DNA of 64,000 nt, taken from NCBI GenBank assembly GCA_020632885.1, contig JACKEQ010000003.1, positions 310,001 to 374,000 of the forward strand, read 5' to 3'. Every line of letters starts with the position of its first letter. Positions within the stretch are counted from its first letter, which is position 1. Source of the DNA: Alphaproteobacteria bacterium (lineage in GTDB: Bacteria; Myxococcota_A; UBA796; GCA-2862545). Shown here piece by piece: positions 26,957 to 34,835 of this stretch. Position numbers and translations under genes: made by a program. The notes under the pieces are model-generated. The model worked only from the letters and a program-made list of their open reading frames with translations. It made no database searches and was not told where the DNA came from.

Positions 26957-27554
26957 CGAGAGGCGCCGGCAGCACGGGCTCCAGCGCCTCCCGGAACAGC
27001 GCCAGCTCCGTGTCCGTCGGCGTGTCGAAGCGCCAGAGCTCGAGCGCGAACACACCCTCCTCCGGACGCCAGCGCACCGCACCCGTGCCGTAGCTGCGGG
27101 GCTCCACGGTGAACGCGAGCGCGTAGAAGCTCTCCGAGTACAGCCGGTCCCGGCCCTCGTACTCCACCCACTCGAGGTCCAGCGGCAGGACGTCCTCGTC
27201 CCGGGCCCAGGCATACACCTCCGGGACCGTCGAGAAGCGCAGCCCGCCGATGGGATCGGTGGACGCGCCACAGGCCAGCTCGCCGTTCAGGAGGCGGAAC
27301 CAGTACCACTCGTCGTGGAAGCGGTAGAAGCTCCGGTCCACCCACCGGACCTTGCGGATCGACGGATCCGGGAGCGAGGCGATGATCATCTCGGCCGCGA
27401 AGGCCTCGCCGTCGTCCGCGGAGAGGGCCCGCAGCTCCTCCATCGAAGCCGGGCCCACCAGGGTGTGATCCTCGAACGACTCGTCACAGCCGGCCGGATC
27501 CCCGGAGCCCTCGAGCACGTGCCAGCCTCCGCACGCCGCCAGCCCCAGGATCAC
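26943..27554 (-). CDS. Lipoprotein of unknown function
   Basis: The 203-residue protein has a very short signal (ILGLAAC, lipobox LAAC) and then a globular, aromatic-rich body (FYRFHDEWYWFRLLN, LYSESFYALAFTVEP). I recognise no domain. The start overlaps the stop of the upstream membrane-protein gene (ATGA), so the two are likely cotranslated. It forms a three-gene minus-strand set with the membrane protein at 27551 and the thrombospondin-repeat lipoprotein at 28154. Confidence 0.7.
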   Translation of the reverse strand: MILGLAACGGWHVLEGSGDPAGCDESFEDHTLVGPASMEELRALSADDGEAFAAEMIIASLPDPSIRKVRWVDRSFYRFHDEWYWFRLLNGELACGASTDPIGGLRFSTVPEVYAWARDEDVLPLDLEWVEYEGRDRLYSESFYALAFTVEPRSYGTGAVRWRPEEGVFALELWRFDTPTDTELALFREALEPVLPAPLVIDP

Positions 27555-28147
27555 GACGTCTCCCGGCCCGCTCGGGCGAGCCCCTTCAGCGCCTCGGGCA
27601 CCACGCCGCTCGCGTCCAGCCTCCCGTTGAGCTCGTTGAGCCGCTGGGTCAGCCAGATCCGCTCCAATCGGGTGAGCCCGCCGACCGGCACCTCCACGGG
27701 GTCGCCGACGGACCGCGTGCAGACCAGGGCGTCACCCCGATCCACGACGGCGTCGATCTGCGACCAGCGACCGAAGACGTAGCCGGGCGAGTGCCGCGAG
27801 AGCGCCGACATCATCGGTGATCTGGCGAGCTTGGCGTCCAGCACCTCGAACCCGACAGCGTCTGCCCGGAGGATGCGATGGCCCTCGCCCACCATCTCCT
27901 GGAACAGGTACACCCACAGCCCTACGCCGCCGGTGACCCCGAGCACGCCGACCACGCCGCCCACCAGGAGGCTGCTGTCCTGGGGCCACACCCAGGAGGG
28001 CACAGCGAGCACGGCCCCCATGAGCCCCCAGGCGCCCAGCCAGACCCAGGCGGCGACCGGCAGCCCGACCAGCACGGTCCTGCTCGGGAGCCGGCAGACG
28101 AGCCCGTCCACCGACACCTCCGCATGAAGCCGTGGTGGCGGGCTCAC
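27551..28147 (-). CDS. Membrane protein with two helices, function unknown
   Basis: The 198-residue protein has two hydrophobic helices (about residues 24-48 and 60-82; VLVGLPVAAWVWLGAWGLMG and LVGGVVGVLGVTGGVGLWVY) and a soluble C-terminal half with alternating strands (YVFGRWSQIDAVVDRGDALV) that could be a small PH-like domain. No family is assigned. It starts six bases after the stop of the thrombospondin-repeat lipoprotein and overlaps the start of the lipoprotein at 26943, so the three are probably one transcript. Confidence 0.7.
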   Translation of the reverse strand: MSPPPRLHAEVSVDGLVCRLPSRTVLVGLPVAAWVWLGAWGLMGAVLAVPSWVWPQDSSLLVGGVVGVLGVTGGVGLWVYLFQEMVGEGHRILRADAVGFEVLDAKLARSPMMSALSRHSPGYVFGRWSQIDAVVDRGDALVCTRSVGDPVEVPVGGLTRLERIWLTQRLNELNGRLDASGVVPEALKGLARAGRETS

Positions 28148-28153
28148 GGTGCC

Positions 28154-29767
28154 TCAGGGGAGCCAGATGGCGTAGAACCCGTCCGCCCCGGAGAACCGCA
28201 CGCTGCCGTCGTCGAAGCCGCGACAGTTGCTGATCGGGCCGGTGTCCGGCGGGAGGGCGAGCTCGGTCCAGGTGACGCCGTTGTCGTCCGAGTACACCGC
28301 GACGCCGTCCTGTGTGACGGAGAACCGGCCGACGGCCAGGATGCGGGTGCCCGCACGACAGACACCGTCGAACCAGGACGCCAGGGACGGGAACATCGCG
28401 TTGGCGCCCCAGTACGTCCAGGTGGCGGCGCTGTAGGGGTCCGAGCCGCTGATGTACACCACACCGTGGTCGGCATCCTGGTTCACTCCTGCGACGAGGA
28501 TACCGTCGTCGTCGACGTGGATGTCCCAGAGCTCACCGTCGTACTCGAAAATCCCGTTGGCGAGCTGCACCTGGGTCATCTGGAAGCCCGTGCGCACGGC
28601 CGGCGGCTGGGGCGGCAGGAACACGACCGGCGGGTTGGCGATGGTGGAGCCCACCCCGTAGAAATCCTCGCCGAACACCTCGAGATCGAGGATCTGCTTG
28701 CTGGTCCCGTTGGTCCACCAGTTGTACCCGTCCACGAACGACACCGCCGTGGACGCGCGGAACGCGGAGTCCGTGCCGTTCTGGCTCTCGGCCACCTCGT
28801 CGCCGCCCGGGGTCTGGCGGAACGTTCCCACCACCATGTTGTTCCAGAGCTGCCCCTGGCCCGTGAGCACCTCGCCCACGAGCCCCGTCGTGGTGTCGAG
28901 GGAGACCACGCGTGCGAGGCTCTGAGTGTCGTTGCCCGCGATGTAGAGCTTGCCGTCCGGCGCGCGGCTGATGTCGTTCACCCGCCAGGAGTCGAAGAAG
29001 AACGGGACGGGCGTGGTGGCCGTGAACGCCGCCCAGGTGACCCCGGCGTCGCCCGAGTGGTAGAGGCCCGTGCCGTTCGTGGTGGTGCCGCAGCCCACCC
29101 AGAGCGTGTCGCCGTCGTCTTCGACGAGCAACGTGTCGGTCTTGGAGCCGACGCAGGGATGGGGGCGCACGATCCAGTGATCGTCGAACGGATCCAGCGG
29201 GCTCGTGCTCCGCTCCACCACCTCGACGTAGTCGTCCACGTCGCCGTCGTCGGTGTCGGTGTCCACCGGGGAGGACCCGGCCGCGATCTCGTCACCGTCC
29301 GAGAGCAGATCGCCGTCCGTGTCCGCGACGTTGGGGTCCGACTCGCCGGTTCCCGCCGTGCCCGTGCCGCCGATCGTGGCGACCCAGGCACCGTCGGCAT
29401 TGGCGTCCTCCTGCCCGTCCGTGAGCCCGTCGTCGTCGGAGTCCGCATCGTTCGGATCCGTCGTGGTGGTCGGGTCCGCGTCGCCCACGAGCCCCACCTC
29501 CAGCCCGTCCGGGAGGCCGTCGTCGTCCGAGTCCGGGTCGTTCGGATCGGTGCCGTGCACACCCGTCTCGTCCGCGTCCGACAGGCCGTCCCCGTCGGCG
29601 TCGTCGACGTCGGTGTCGGCATCGCTGTCCGCATCGGCGTCCGCGTCCGCGTCGGTGTCGGTGTCGCTGTCGGCGTCCGCGTCGGTGTCCGCGTCGGTCT
29701 CGACAGGCGGCTCCTCGCCTCCCTTGCAGGCGGCGAGCGTCACCAGGATCAGAACCAGTCTCGTCAT
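28154..29767 (-). CDS. Lipoprotein with thrombospondin type-3 calcium repeats and a BNR/propeller-like domain
   Basis: The 537-residue product has a lipoprotein signal (LVLILVTLAAC), an Asp/Ala/Thr-rich linker (DADTDADADSD type), then thrombospondin type-3 repeats with DADGDGLSDADE, DPNDPDSDDDGLPDGLE and similar units (about residues 55-185), which bind calcium. The remainder (about 195-537) has repeated Asp-box-like turns, YHSGDAGVTWAAF and YSDDNGVTWTEL, as in sialidase/BNR propellers. It is probably an outer-membrane-anchored, surface-exposed protein; the ligand is unknown. The first gene of a three-gene minus-strand operon. Divergent from the tail-anchored protein at 30042 across a 274-base gap in which I see no clear promoter. 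Confidence 0.85.
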   Translation of the reverse strand: MTRLVLILVTLAACKGGEEPPVETDADTDADADSDTDTDADADADADSDADTDVDDADGDGLSDADETGVHGTDPNDPDSDDDGLPDGLEVGLVGDADPTTTTDPNDADSDDDGLTDGQEDANADGAWVATIGGTGTAGTGESDPNVADTDGDLLSDGDEIAAGSSPVDTDTDDGDVDDYVEVVERSTSPLDPFDDHWIVRPHPCVGSKTDTLLVEDDGDTLWVGCGTTTNGTGLYHSGDAGVTWAAFTATTPVPFFFDSWRVNDISRAPDGKLYIAGNDTQSLARVVSLDTTTGLVGEVLTGQGQLWNNMVVGTFRQTPGGDEVAESQNGTDSAFRASTAVSFVDGYNWWTNGTSKQILDLEVFGEDFYGVGSTIANPPVVFLPPQPPAVRTGFQMTQVQLANGIFEYDGELWDIHVDDDGILVAGVNQDADHGVVYISGSDPYSAATWTYWGANAMFPSLASWFDGVCRAGTRILAVGRFSVTQDGVAVYSDDNGVTWTELALPPDTGPISNCRGFDDGSVRFSGADGFYAIWLP

Positions 29768-30041
29768 TCGGAATCCCCTCTTCCCAGATTCCCACCCACC
29801 CTAGCCCAGGTGAATCGCCACCCGCCCGGGGGGCCCGCCAGATTTCCGGTCGCGCGCCGGGGAGGGTCCCAGGTGGACCCACCAGCACGGGCCCGATGCG
29901 CAAGCCACCCCCCACCACCAGAGGCGCGGCGGTCGGGGGTCGCACGACGCGATCGAACGAGGTAGACCACCCCAACGGGATGTCGAGTTCCACGACTCCA
30001 TCCACCCGTGCGACAATGCGCGCGCACAGAGGAGAACACCC

Positions 30042-30788
30042 TTGGCCGGAAACAACGACGACGAGAAGCTCCCCGAGGTCGCACGGCGCCGCGGGAACGC
30101 CGACACGCTGTTCTCCGCGGACTGGTTCGACGAGGAGGAGGAGGGCGCTGCGGAGGGTGGCGAGGAGAAGGCTCCCGACATCTCGGCTCCGGCCATGTAC
30201 CAGCCTCCCGCACCCGAGGTGAAGCCGTCGCCCCCGCCGGTCGCGCCGCCTCCGGCCCCGCCGCCGCCCAAGCGGCTGTCGAACCCCACCATCCTCCCGG
30301 ACTTCGATCTCGACGACGACGAGCCGCCGGCGCCTCCGCCGCCCGTGCCGCCGCCCGCCGCGCAGAAGGCTCCGCCGAAGGCCGAGCCCCCGAAGGCCGA
30401 GCCCCCCAAGGTCGAGCCCCCGAAGCCCACTGCGGTGAAGGCGGACGAGGCCAAGCCCGACGAGCTCCCGGACATCGCCAAGCGGCGCGGGAACGCCGAC
30501 ACCCTGTTCTCCGCGGACTGGTTCGACGACGAGGAGGCCGAAGGCGGCGACGGTGACGGCGACGCATCCGAGTCGTCGGACGACGACGCGCCCGCGAACA
30601 AGGCCCCCAACAAGCCCGCGAAGCCCACGTCCGCCCCGATCTCCAAGTCTGCGGCGCCCGAGCCCGAGGAGGTCGCCAGCAGCGGCGGCAGCACGATGCT
30701 CTACGTCGGCATCGCGATGGTGCTGATGTTCCTGGTGTGCACCGGCATCGGCACCGGCATCGGCATCGTGATGCTCATGCGCGGCTGA
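30042..30788 (+). CDS. Tail-anchored protein with a duplicated GNADTLFSADWFD motif
   Basis: The 248-residue protein starts at a TTG after an aggaga-like site. It contains two copies of the segment RRGNADTLFSADWFD (about residues 16-30 and 150-164), identical over 15 positions and followed each time by a run of acidic residues. Between them is a long Pro/Ala/Lys/Glu-rich linker with AEPPKAEPPKVEPPK. The protein ends with a single membrane helix (MLYVGIAMVLMFLVCTGIG) close to the C-terminus, typical of a tail anchor with a cytoplasmic head. I know of no family with this motif. The repeated motif looks like a short docking peptide. Confidence 0.75.
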   Translation: MAGNNDDEKLPEVARRRGNADTLFSADWFDEEEEGAAEGGEEKAPDISAPAMYQPPAPEVKPSPPPVAPPPAPPPPKRLSNPTILPDFDLDDDEPPAPPPPVPPPAAQKAPPKAEPPKAEPPKVEPPKPTAVKADEAKPDELPDIAKRRGNADTLFSADWFDDEEAEGGDGDGDASESSDDDAPANKAPNKPAKPTSAPISKSAAPEPEEVASSGGSTMLYVGIAMVLMFLVCTGIGTGIGIVMLMRG

Positions 30789-30797
30789 CGCGCCGCG

Positions 30798-31058
30798 TCA
30801 CCGCCGCTTGCGGAACGGCGCCTGGGAGATCGTGGTCGACCAGCCGTCGTCGTACTGCACGACCAGGAACGTCCCCGTGCCGTGGCGCACGAGCTTCAGC
30901 CGCGGGCCCCGCCGGGGCTCGCTGAGCCAGCCCCCCTCGTTCTCCGCGAGCCACTCGAGGTCCTCCACCCGCCTGCACGACTGGAGCTTCTTGAGCTCGC
31001 CGGCATGACGGACGGGGTCCAGCTTCGCGCAAAGGGTCGCCAGGTCGCTCGAGAACAA
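30798..31058 (-). CDS. Small protein of unknown function
   Basis: A short product of about 86 residues, ELKKLQSCRRVEDLEWLAEN and FLVVQYDDGWSTTISQAPF, mixed helix and strand, no known domain. A TTG at 31058 is best placed after the site gggagg (31065-31070); a GTG at 31064 is an alternative, and the longer open frame back to 31235 would overlap the upstream gene. Last gene of a minus-strand set with the membrane protein at 31081 and the sigma factor at 31462. Confidence 0.55.
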   Translation of the reverse strand: MFSSDLATLCAKLDPVRHAGELKKLQSCRRVEDLEWLAENEGGWLSEPRRGPRLKLVRHGTGTFLVVQYDDGWSTTISQAPFRKRR

Positions 31059-31080
31059 CGTCACCTCCCGCCCGATGGTA

Positions 31081-31452
31081 TCAGTCGTGGAGGTCGGCGA
31101 GCACGGCTTCGGGCGGTCCGTCCGGCTGCAGGAACGTGGGGAGCGCGCGCCGCGAGGCAGGGTCCGCGAGCACCCCGGCGATCGCGCGGACCATGTCGGG
31201 ATCGAGGGTGCGGGGATCCGCGACCTCCTCGTCACGTCCGTGGACCCAGACGCGCGGCGGGAGGCGCATCACGACCGCGCCGTCGGCGAGCTCCACGCCC
31301 TCCCAGGCGAAGAAGTGCACGCGCGACCGGCCGAAGCGCACGAGCCCCTCACGTGTGAGCACCCAGTGCGCACGATGGGCAGACGCACCGCGCCGGACGC
31401 GCAGCAGGACGAGGCCCGCCACGATCCCGACGGCGAGCGCCGCCCAGAGCAT
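31081..31452 (-). CDS. Small membrane-anchored protein
   Basis: The 123-residue protein has one N-terminal helix (MLWAALAVGIVAGLVLLRVR) and then a small soluble domain with strands (HWVLTREGLVRFGRSRVHFF) reminiscent of a PH-like fold, though this cannot be confirmed by eye. It starts nine bases after the stop of the sigma factor gene and is probably cotranscribed with it. Confidence 0.6.
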   Translation of the reverse strand: MLWAALAVGIVAGLVLLRVRRGASAHRAHWVLTREGLVRFGRSRVHFFAWEGVELADGAVVMRLPPRVWVHGRDEEVADPRTLDPDMVRAIAGVLADPASRRALPTFLQPDGPPEAVLADLHD

Positions 31453-31461
31453 CGACCGCGA

Positions 31462-32562
31462 CTATTGACCGGGGGTCGGCGGGGGGCCGCCCTTCAGTCC
31501 GTCGCGGATGTTCGCCTGCTCACGAAGCCGGATGAGCGCCTCGCGCTCGATCTGCCGGACGCGCTCGCGGGACAGGTTCATGCCCTTGCCCACCTCGGAC
31601 AGCGTGCGGAACTCGTTGTCCTCGAGGCCGTAGCGACGCGTGAGCACGTACCGGTGACGCTCGGTGAGCACCATGTGGAAGGCCTCGAGCATGCGCCCGA
31701 TCTCCTGCTGGTGGATCGCCTCGTCGTCCGGGTGCGTGGCGTCCTCGTCCGCGAGGAAGTGCTCCAGCGACCGCGGGCGCGGCCCGCCATCGACCGGCTG
31801 GTCGAGGCTGACCGTGTTCCCCTGGGACAGCAGGAACTCCGCGCGCGCCTTGTCGACACCTACCTCCTCGGCGAGGTCCGACACCGTGAAGGTGACGCCG
31901 GCCGCCTCGAAGCGCTTGATGGCCTTGCGCAGGTTGCGGGTCTGCTCGACCGCACACCCCGGCAGACGCACGGGACGACCGGTGTGGTCGATCGCGCGCG
32001 TCATCTGCGCGCGCACCCACCAGCGGGCGTACGTGGAGAACCGGATGTCGCGGTCGGGGTCGAAGCGCTTGGCGGCCCGCAGGAGACCGATGTAGCCCTC
32101 CTGCACGAGGTCCGGCTCGTCCATGAAGGGGCCCGCGAGCTTGCGGGCCTCACCGTGGGCGATCCGGCGACCGGACATGGCGAGCTTCCACCGCAGGGCC
32201 TCGGCCTCCGCCCAGGCACCCTTCGCCTTGCGGGCGCGGGGCTTGAGCTCGGCACGGCCCTGGCTGGCCTTCCAGACGGACTCGACCGCCTTCTCGAGGC
32301 GATCGACCATGCCCGCCCGGGTGCGCTCGGCACGATCGGGCTTTCGCTGGAGGCACGCATCCGCCACGTCGATTCCGGCGACGGCTTCACGCGCACGATC
32401 CTCCGCTCGGCGGATCGCGCGCGCCATCTCCTTCTCCTCTTCGGCGGTCAGGCGCTCCGACTTGCTCTGTCTTGGTCCGAAGGCGTCGATGGTGACCTTC
32501 CTTACAGGTGTTCGGCCATGGGCGTCACGCACCCACCACAGGTGCGTTCGGGTAGAGGCCAT
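31462..32562 (-). CDS. Sigma-70 family RNA polymerase sigma factor
   Basis: The 366-residue protein contains sigma region 2 (MDEPDLVQEGYIGLLRAAKR and FDPDRDIRFSTYARWWVRAQ, the core-binding and -10 recognition part), region 3 (FTVSDLAEEVGVDKARAEFL) and region 4 with TLSEVGKGMNLSRERVRQIE, the -35 helix-turn-helix. It lacks region 1.1 and has an N-terminal helical extension of about 130 residues rich in Arg, Lys and Glu, which is unusual. It belongs with the RpoH/RpoS/RpoD-like, not the ECF, branch; which one cannot be decided. It heads a three-gene minus-strand set. The start at 32562 is the first in frame. Confidence 0.87.
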   Translation of the reverse strand: MASTRTHLWWVRDAHGRTPVRKVTIDAFGPRQSKSERLTAEEEKEMARAIRRAEDRAREAVAGIDVADACLQRKPDRAERTRAGMVDRLEKAVESVWKASQGRAELKPRARKAKGAWAEAEALRWKLAMSGRRIAHGEARKLAGPFMDEPDLVQEGYIGLLRAAKRFDPDRDIRFSTYARWWVRAQMTRAIDHTGRPVRLPGCAVEQTRNLRKAIKRFEAAGVTFTVSDLAEEVGVDKARAEFLLSQGNTVSLDQPVDGGPRPRSLEHFLADEDATHPDDEAIHQQEIGRMLEAFHMVLTERHRYVLTRRYGLEDNEFRTLSEVGKGMNLSRERVRQIEREALIRLREQANIRDGLKGGPPPTPGQ

Positions 32563-32686
32563 CGGGGGCGGTCACCGGGACCACACCCTCACCGGGAGAG
32601 CATTTTCGTCACCGGTCGGACCCAAGTCAAGCGGATAGACTGGCAGTCCGATGTCAAAACCTGTCCGCCCTGGAGCGAAGAGCCGC

Positions 32687-33037
32687 ATGTATCTCATCCG
32701 TCCGCTTGCGCCCGCGATCGCGATCGGCCTCCTGTTCGGTTGCGCGACCCCGCTCACCGACGACAACGCGCCCGACGTCAGCGCGAAGGTGTTCTGCAAG
32801 AAGCACCGTTCCTGCGAGACCGACGCGTGGACCGACACCTACGACGCCGACATGGCCACCTGCCGCGACGAGCTCGCCGACGACTTCGACGACCTCCGCG
32901 ACGCGATGGACCTCCTCGGCTTCGATCTCGACCTCGAGGAGCTCCGCAACTGCCTCGACGACGTGAAGGACACGACCTGCCAGGACTTCGAGCAGGGCGA
33001 CCTCGGGAACGACTGCCCCGACGTGTTCGCCTTCTAG
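32687..33037 (+). CDS. Small Cys-containing lipoprotein
   Basis: The product of 116 residues has a lipoprotein signal ending in LLFGC and then a small acidic domain with several Cys residues (CKKHRSCETDAW, ATCRDELADDF, RNCLDDVKDTTCQDF). The cysteine spacing suggests two or three disulfides. No family recognised; similar small lipoproteins occur at 52003. ATG at 32687 is chosen because the signal starts there; an in-frame ATG at 32651 is possible. Confidence 0.7.
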   Translation: MYLIRPLAPAIAIGLLFGCATPLTDDNAPDVSAKVFCKKHRSCETDAWTDTYDADMATCRDELADDFDDLRDAMDLLGFDLDLEELRNCLDDVKDTTCQDFEQGDLGNDCPDVFAF

Positions 33038-33041
33038 GCGG

Positions 33042-33914
33042 TCAGAGCGCGGGCAGCGGGAGCTGGAACACCGCCGAAACGGGCCGGTGATCCGGCCGCA
33101 GATCGCTCGGCTGGCAGTGCACGTTCCCGCGCAGGAGGATGTCGCCCACGCCCGTCCAGTCCCTGGCACCCTGGGCCACGAACACGAAGTCGAGGACCGA
33201 GTCGCCCGAGCACTGCGTGTTCACCAGCGTGGCCGGGCGTAGCCACCTGTACACGCCCCCCGCGACCATGTTGTCGTAGCCGACGTCGTGGTCGGACTCT
33301 CCGCCCGTCACGGCCCAGTCGAAGTTGTAGTCGCCAACCGCGACGATGGGCAGCGTCTGGCCGGCCGCCCAGGTGTTGAGCATCGAGGCCTGCTGGTGCC
33401 GGAGGGCCGCGTCCGTGCGCCAGAGGTGGTTCACGACGAGCTTGAAGCGCACGCCCGTCTCGTTGTGGACGAACGTGCCCACCAGCGGCGCGCGACCGTT
33501 CCCGCCGATGTTGATGGACGCGAGCTCCTCGTGGGACTCCAGGGTGACCTGCGACGTGTCGTACGCGAGACCGAGGCGATCCGAGAACCCCGTGGTGCCC
33601 AGGACCGTCTGGAAGGTCTGGCTGGCATCGTCCGCCGCGGCGGCCGCGAACATCGTGAGCCAGTCCTGGTTCAGGCACTCCTCGAAGGCCCAGATCGCCT
33701 CCCCGGAGATGGTCTGGACGTTCGCCGCGACCGTCTCGGCCTCCGCTCCACCCGACTCCACGTTGTAGGCCACGATCTTCAGCGGCACCGACGGCACGGG
33801 CTCGGGGACGGGCACAGGGACGGGCACCGGGACCGGCGCGGGCGTGGGGAGCCCGGTGGGCGCGGGGGCCTCCGGGCAGCCCAGCAACAGGATCAAGGGC
33901 AGGATGCGTCGCAT
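33042..33914 (-). CDS. Lipoprotein with endonuclease/exonuclease/phosphatase fold
   Basis: The 290-residue protein has a lipoprotein signal (LPLILLLGC), a Pro-Val linker (PVPVPVPVPVPEP) and an EEP-superfamily domain: YNVESGG (metal-binding Asn), VVNHLWR, VGDYNFDW (Asp and Asn of the active site) and the terminal DHRPVSAVF (catalytic Asp-His). Enzymes of this superfamily cut nucleic acids or phosphate esters. Being a lipoprotein it probably acts outside the cytoplasm, and an extracellular DNase or phosphodiesterase is likely. Convergent with the small lipoprotein at 32687, four bases apart. Confidence 0.82.
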   Translation of the reverse strand: MRRILPLILLLGCPEAPAPTGLPTPAPVPVPVPVPVPEPVPSVPLKIVAYNVESGGAEAETVAANVQTISGEAIWAFEECLNQDWLTMFAAAAADDASQTFQTVLGTTGFSDRLGLAYDTSQVTLESHEELASINIGGNGRAPLVGTFVHNETGVRFKLVVNHLWRTDAALRHQQASMLNTWAAGQTLPIVAVGDYNFDWAVTGGESDHDVGYDNMVAGGVYRWLRPATLVNTQCSGDSVLDFVFVAQGARDWTGVGDILLRGNVHCQPSDLRPDHRPVSAVFQLPLPAL

Positions 33915-34021
33915 CCCGGGACTGTACCCGACTCCGGGACGACAGGTTCACCTCGGTTTCACCCGGCGTGCGCAGGGCATCCAGAAGGGCCGGTGACATG
34001 AGGTCCATCCCAGGAGGAACC

Positions 34022-34807
34022 ATGCGCCGTCTCGTCACCCTTCCCCTCGTCCTTCTCGGCCTCACCGCCTGCTTCGACTTCGCGGGAGACCGCGGGGAGC
34101 TCGGCTTCCTCACGGACGCCCGCCTCGATCTCCACACCGCGTGGACCCCCGCGTACGCCCTGGCCGAAGGCACCAGCCCGCGCCTCGCGGTGGGCGAGAT
34201 CCTGGCGACGGGGCAGGAGCCGAAGCACGTCCAGCTGTCCGTCGACGGCGGCCCGGCCCGCGAAGACGTCGTCCTGGACGGCCACGGGCGCGCTGTGGTG
34301 ACGGCGGAGGCCGACGGCGTGCGCGACCGCTTCGTGGCCCGCTGGCGTCCCGTGGAGGCCCTCCAGGTCGGCCGGATGCTCGGCGAGGACCTGGAGGAGG
34401 TCGGCGTCCTGCCGGGAGTCCCGAGCCCCCTCGGCATCGGGCTGCGCGACCGGCGGGGTCGGCCGCTCGGCTTCCGGCTCGCGGATCTCGACCTCGACGG
34501 GACGGCCGACGTCTGGGAGGACGACGGCCTCGTCCTCGTGGCGACGGACACCGAGGCCTCCGTGACCATCGGGTTCGCCGATCTCACGGCCTCCGTGACC
34601 CTGGTGCCCGTCGACCCCGAGACGATCGAGCTCACCGTGGAGCGCCTGGAGCACGACGGCCGCTGCCTGCTCGTGGCCCGCGCGAGCTCCGAGGGCCTCC
34701 CGGTCCTCGATCCCGGGCCCGTGCGGTGGTCGCACACCTCCGAGACGTCCGCGTACGCCGAGTGCGGAGAGGACGTGCGGGTCGCGAGGGCCGGAGCGCC
34801 GCGCTAA
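34022..34807 (+). CDS. Lipoprotein of unknown function
   Basis: The 261-residue protein follows a good Shine-Dalgarno (aggagg, 34012-34017) and has a lipoprotein signal (VLLGLTAC). The body is rich in short strands (FRLADLDLDGTADVWEDDG, TASVTLVPVDPETIELTVER) and resembles Ig-like or beta-sandwich modules, but I cannot name a family. One Cys pair (ACFDF and ECGED) may be oxidised. The upstream open frame starts at 33968 but the signal begins at 34022. Confidence 0.7.
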   Translation: MRRLVTLPLVLLGLTACFDFAGDRGELGFLTDARLDLHTAWTPAYALAEGTSPRLAVGEILATGQEPKHVQLSVDGGPAREDVVLDGHGRAVVTAEADGVRDRFVARWRPVEALQVGRMLGEDLEEVGVLPGVPSPLGIGLRDRRGRPLGFRLADLDLDGTADVWEDDGLVLVATDTEASVTIGFADLTASVTLVPVDPETIELTVERLEHDGRCLLVARASSEGLPVLDPGPVRWSHTSETSAYAECGEDVRVARAGAPR

Positions 34808-34835
34808 GACGGCCGGGTCACGGAGCGTTCCCCGC

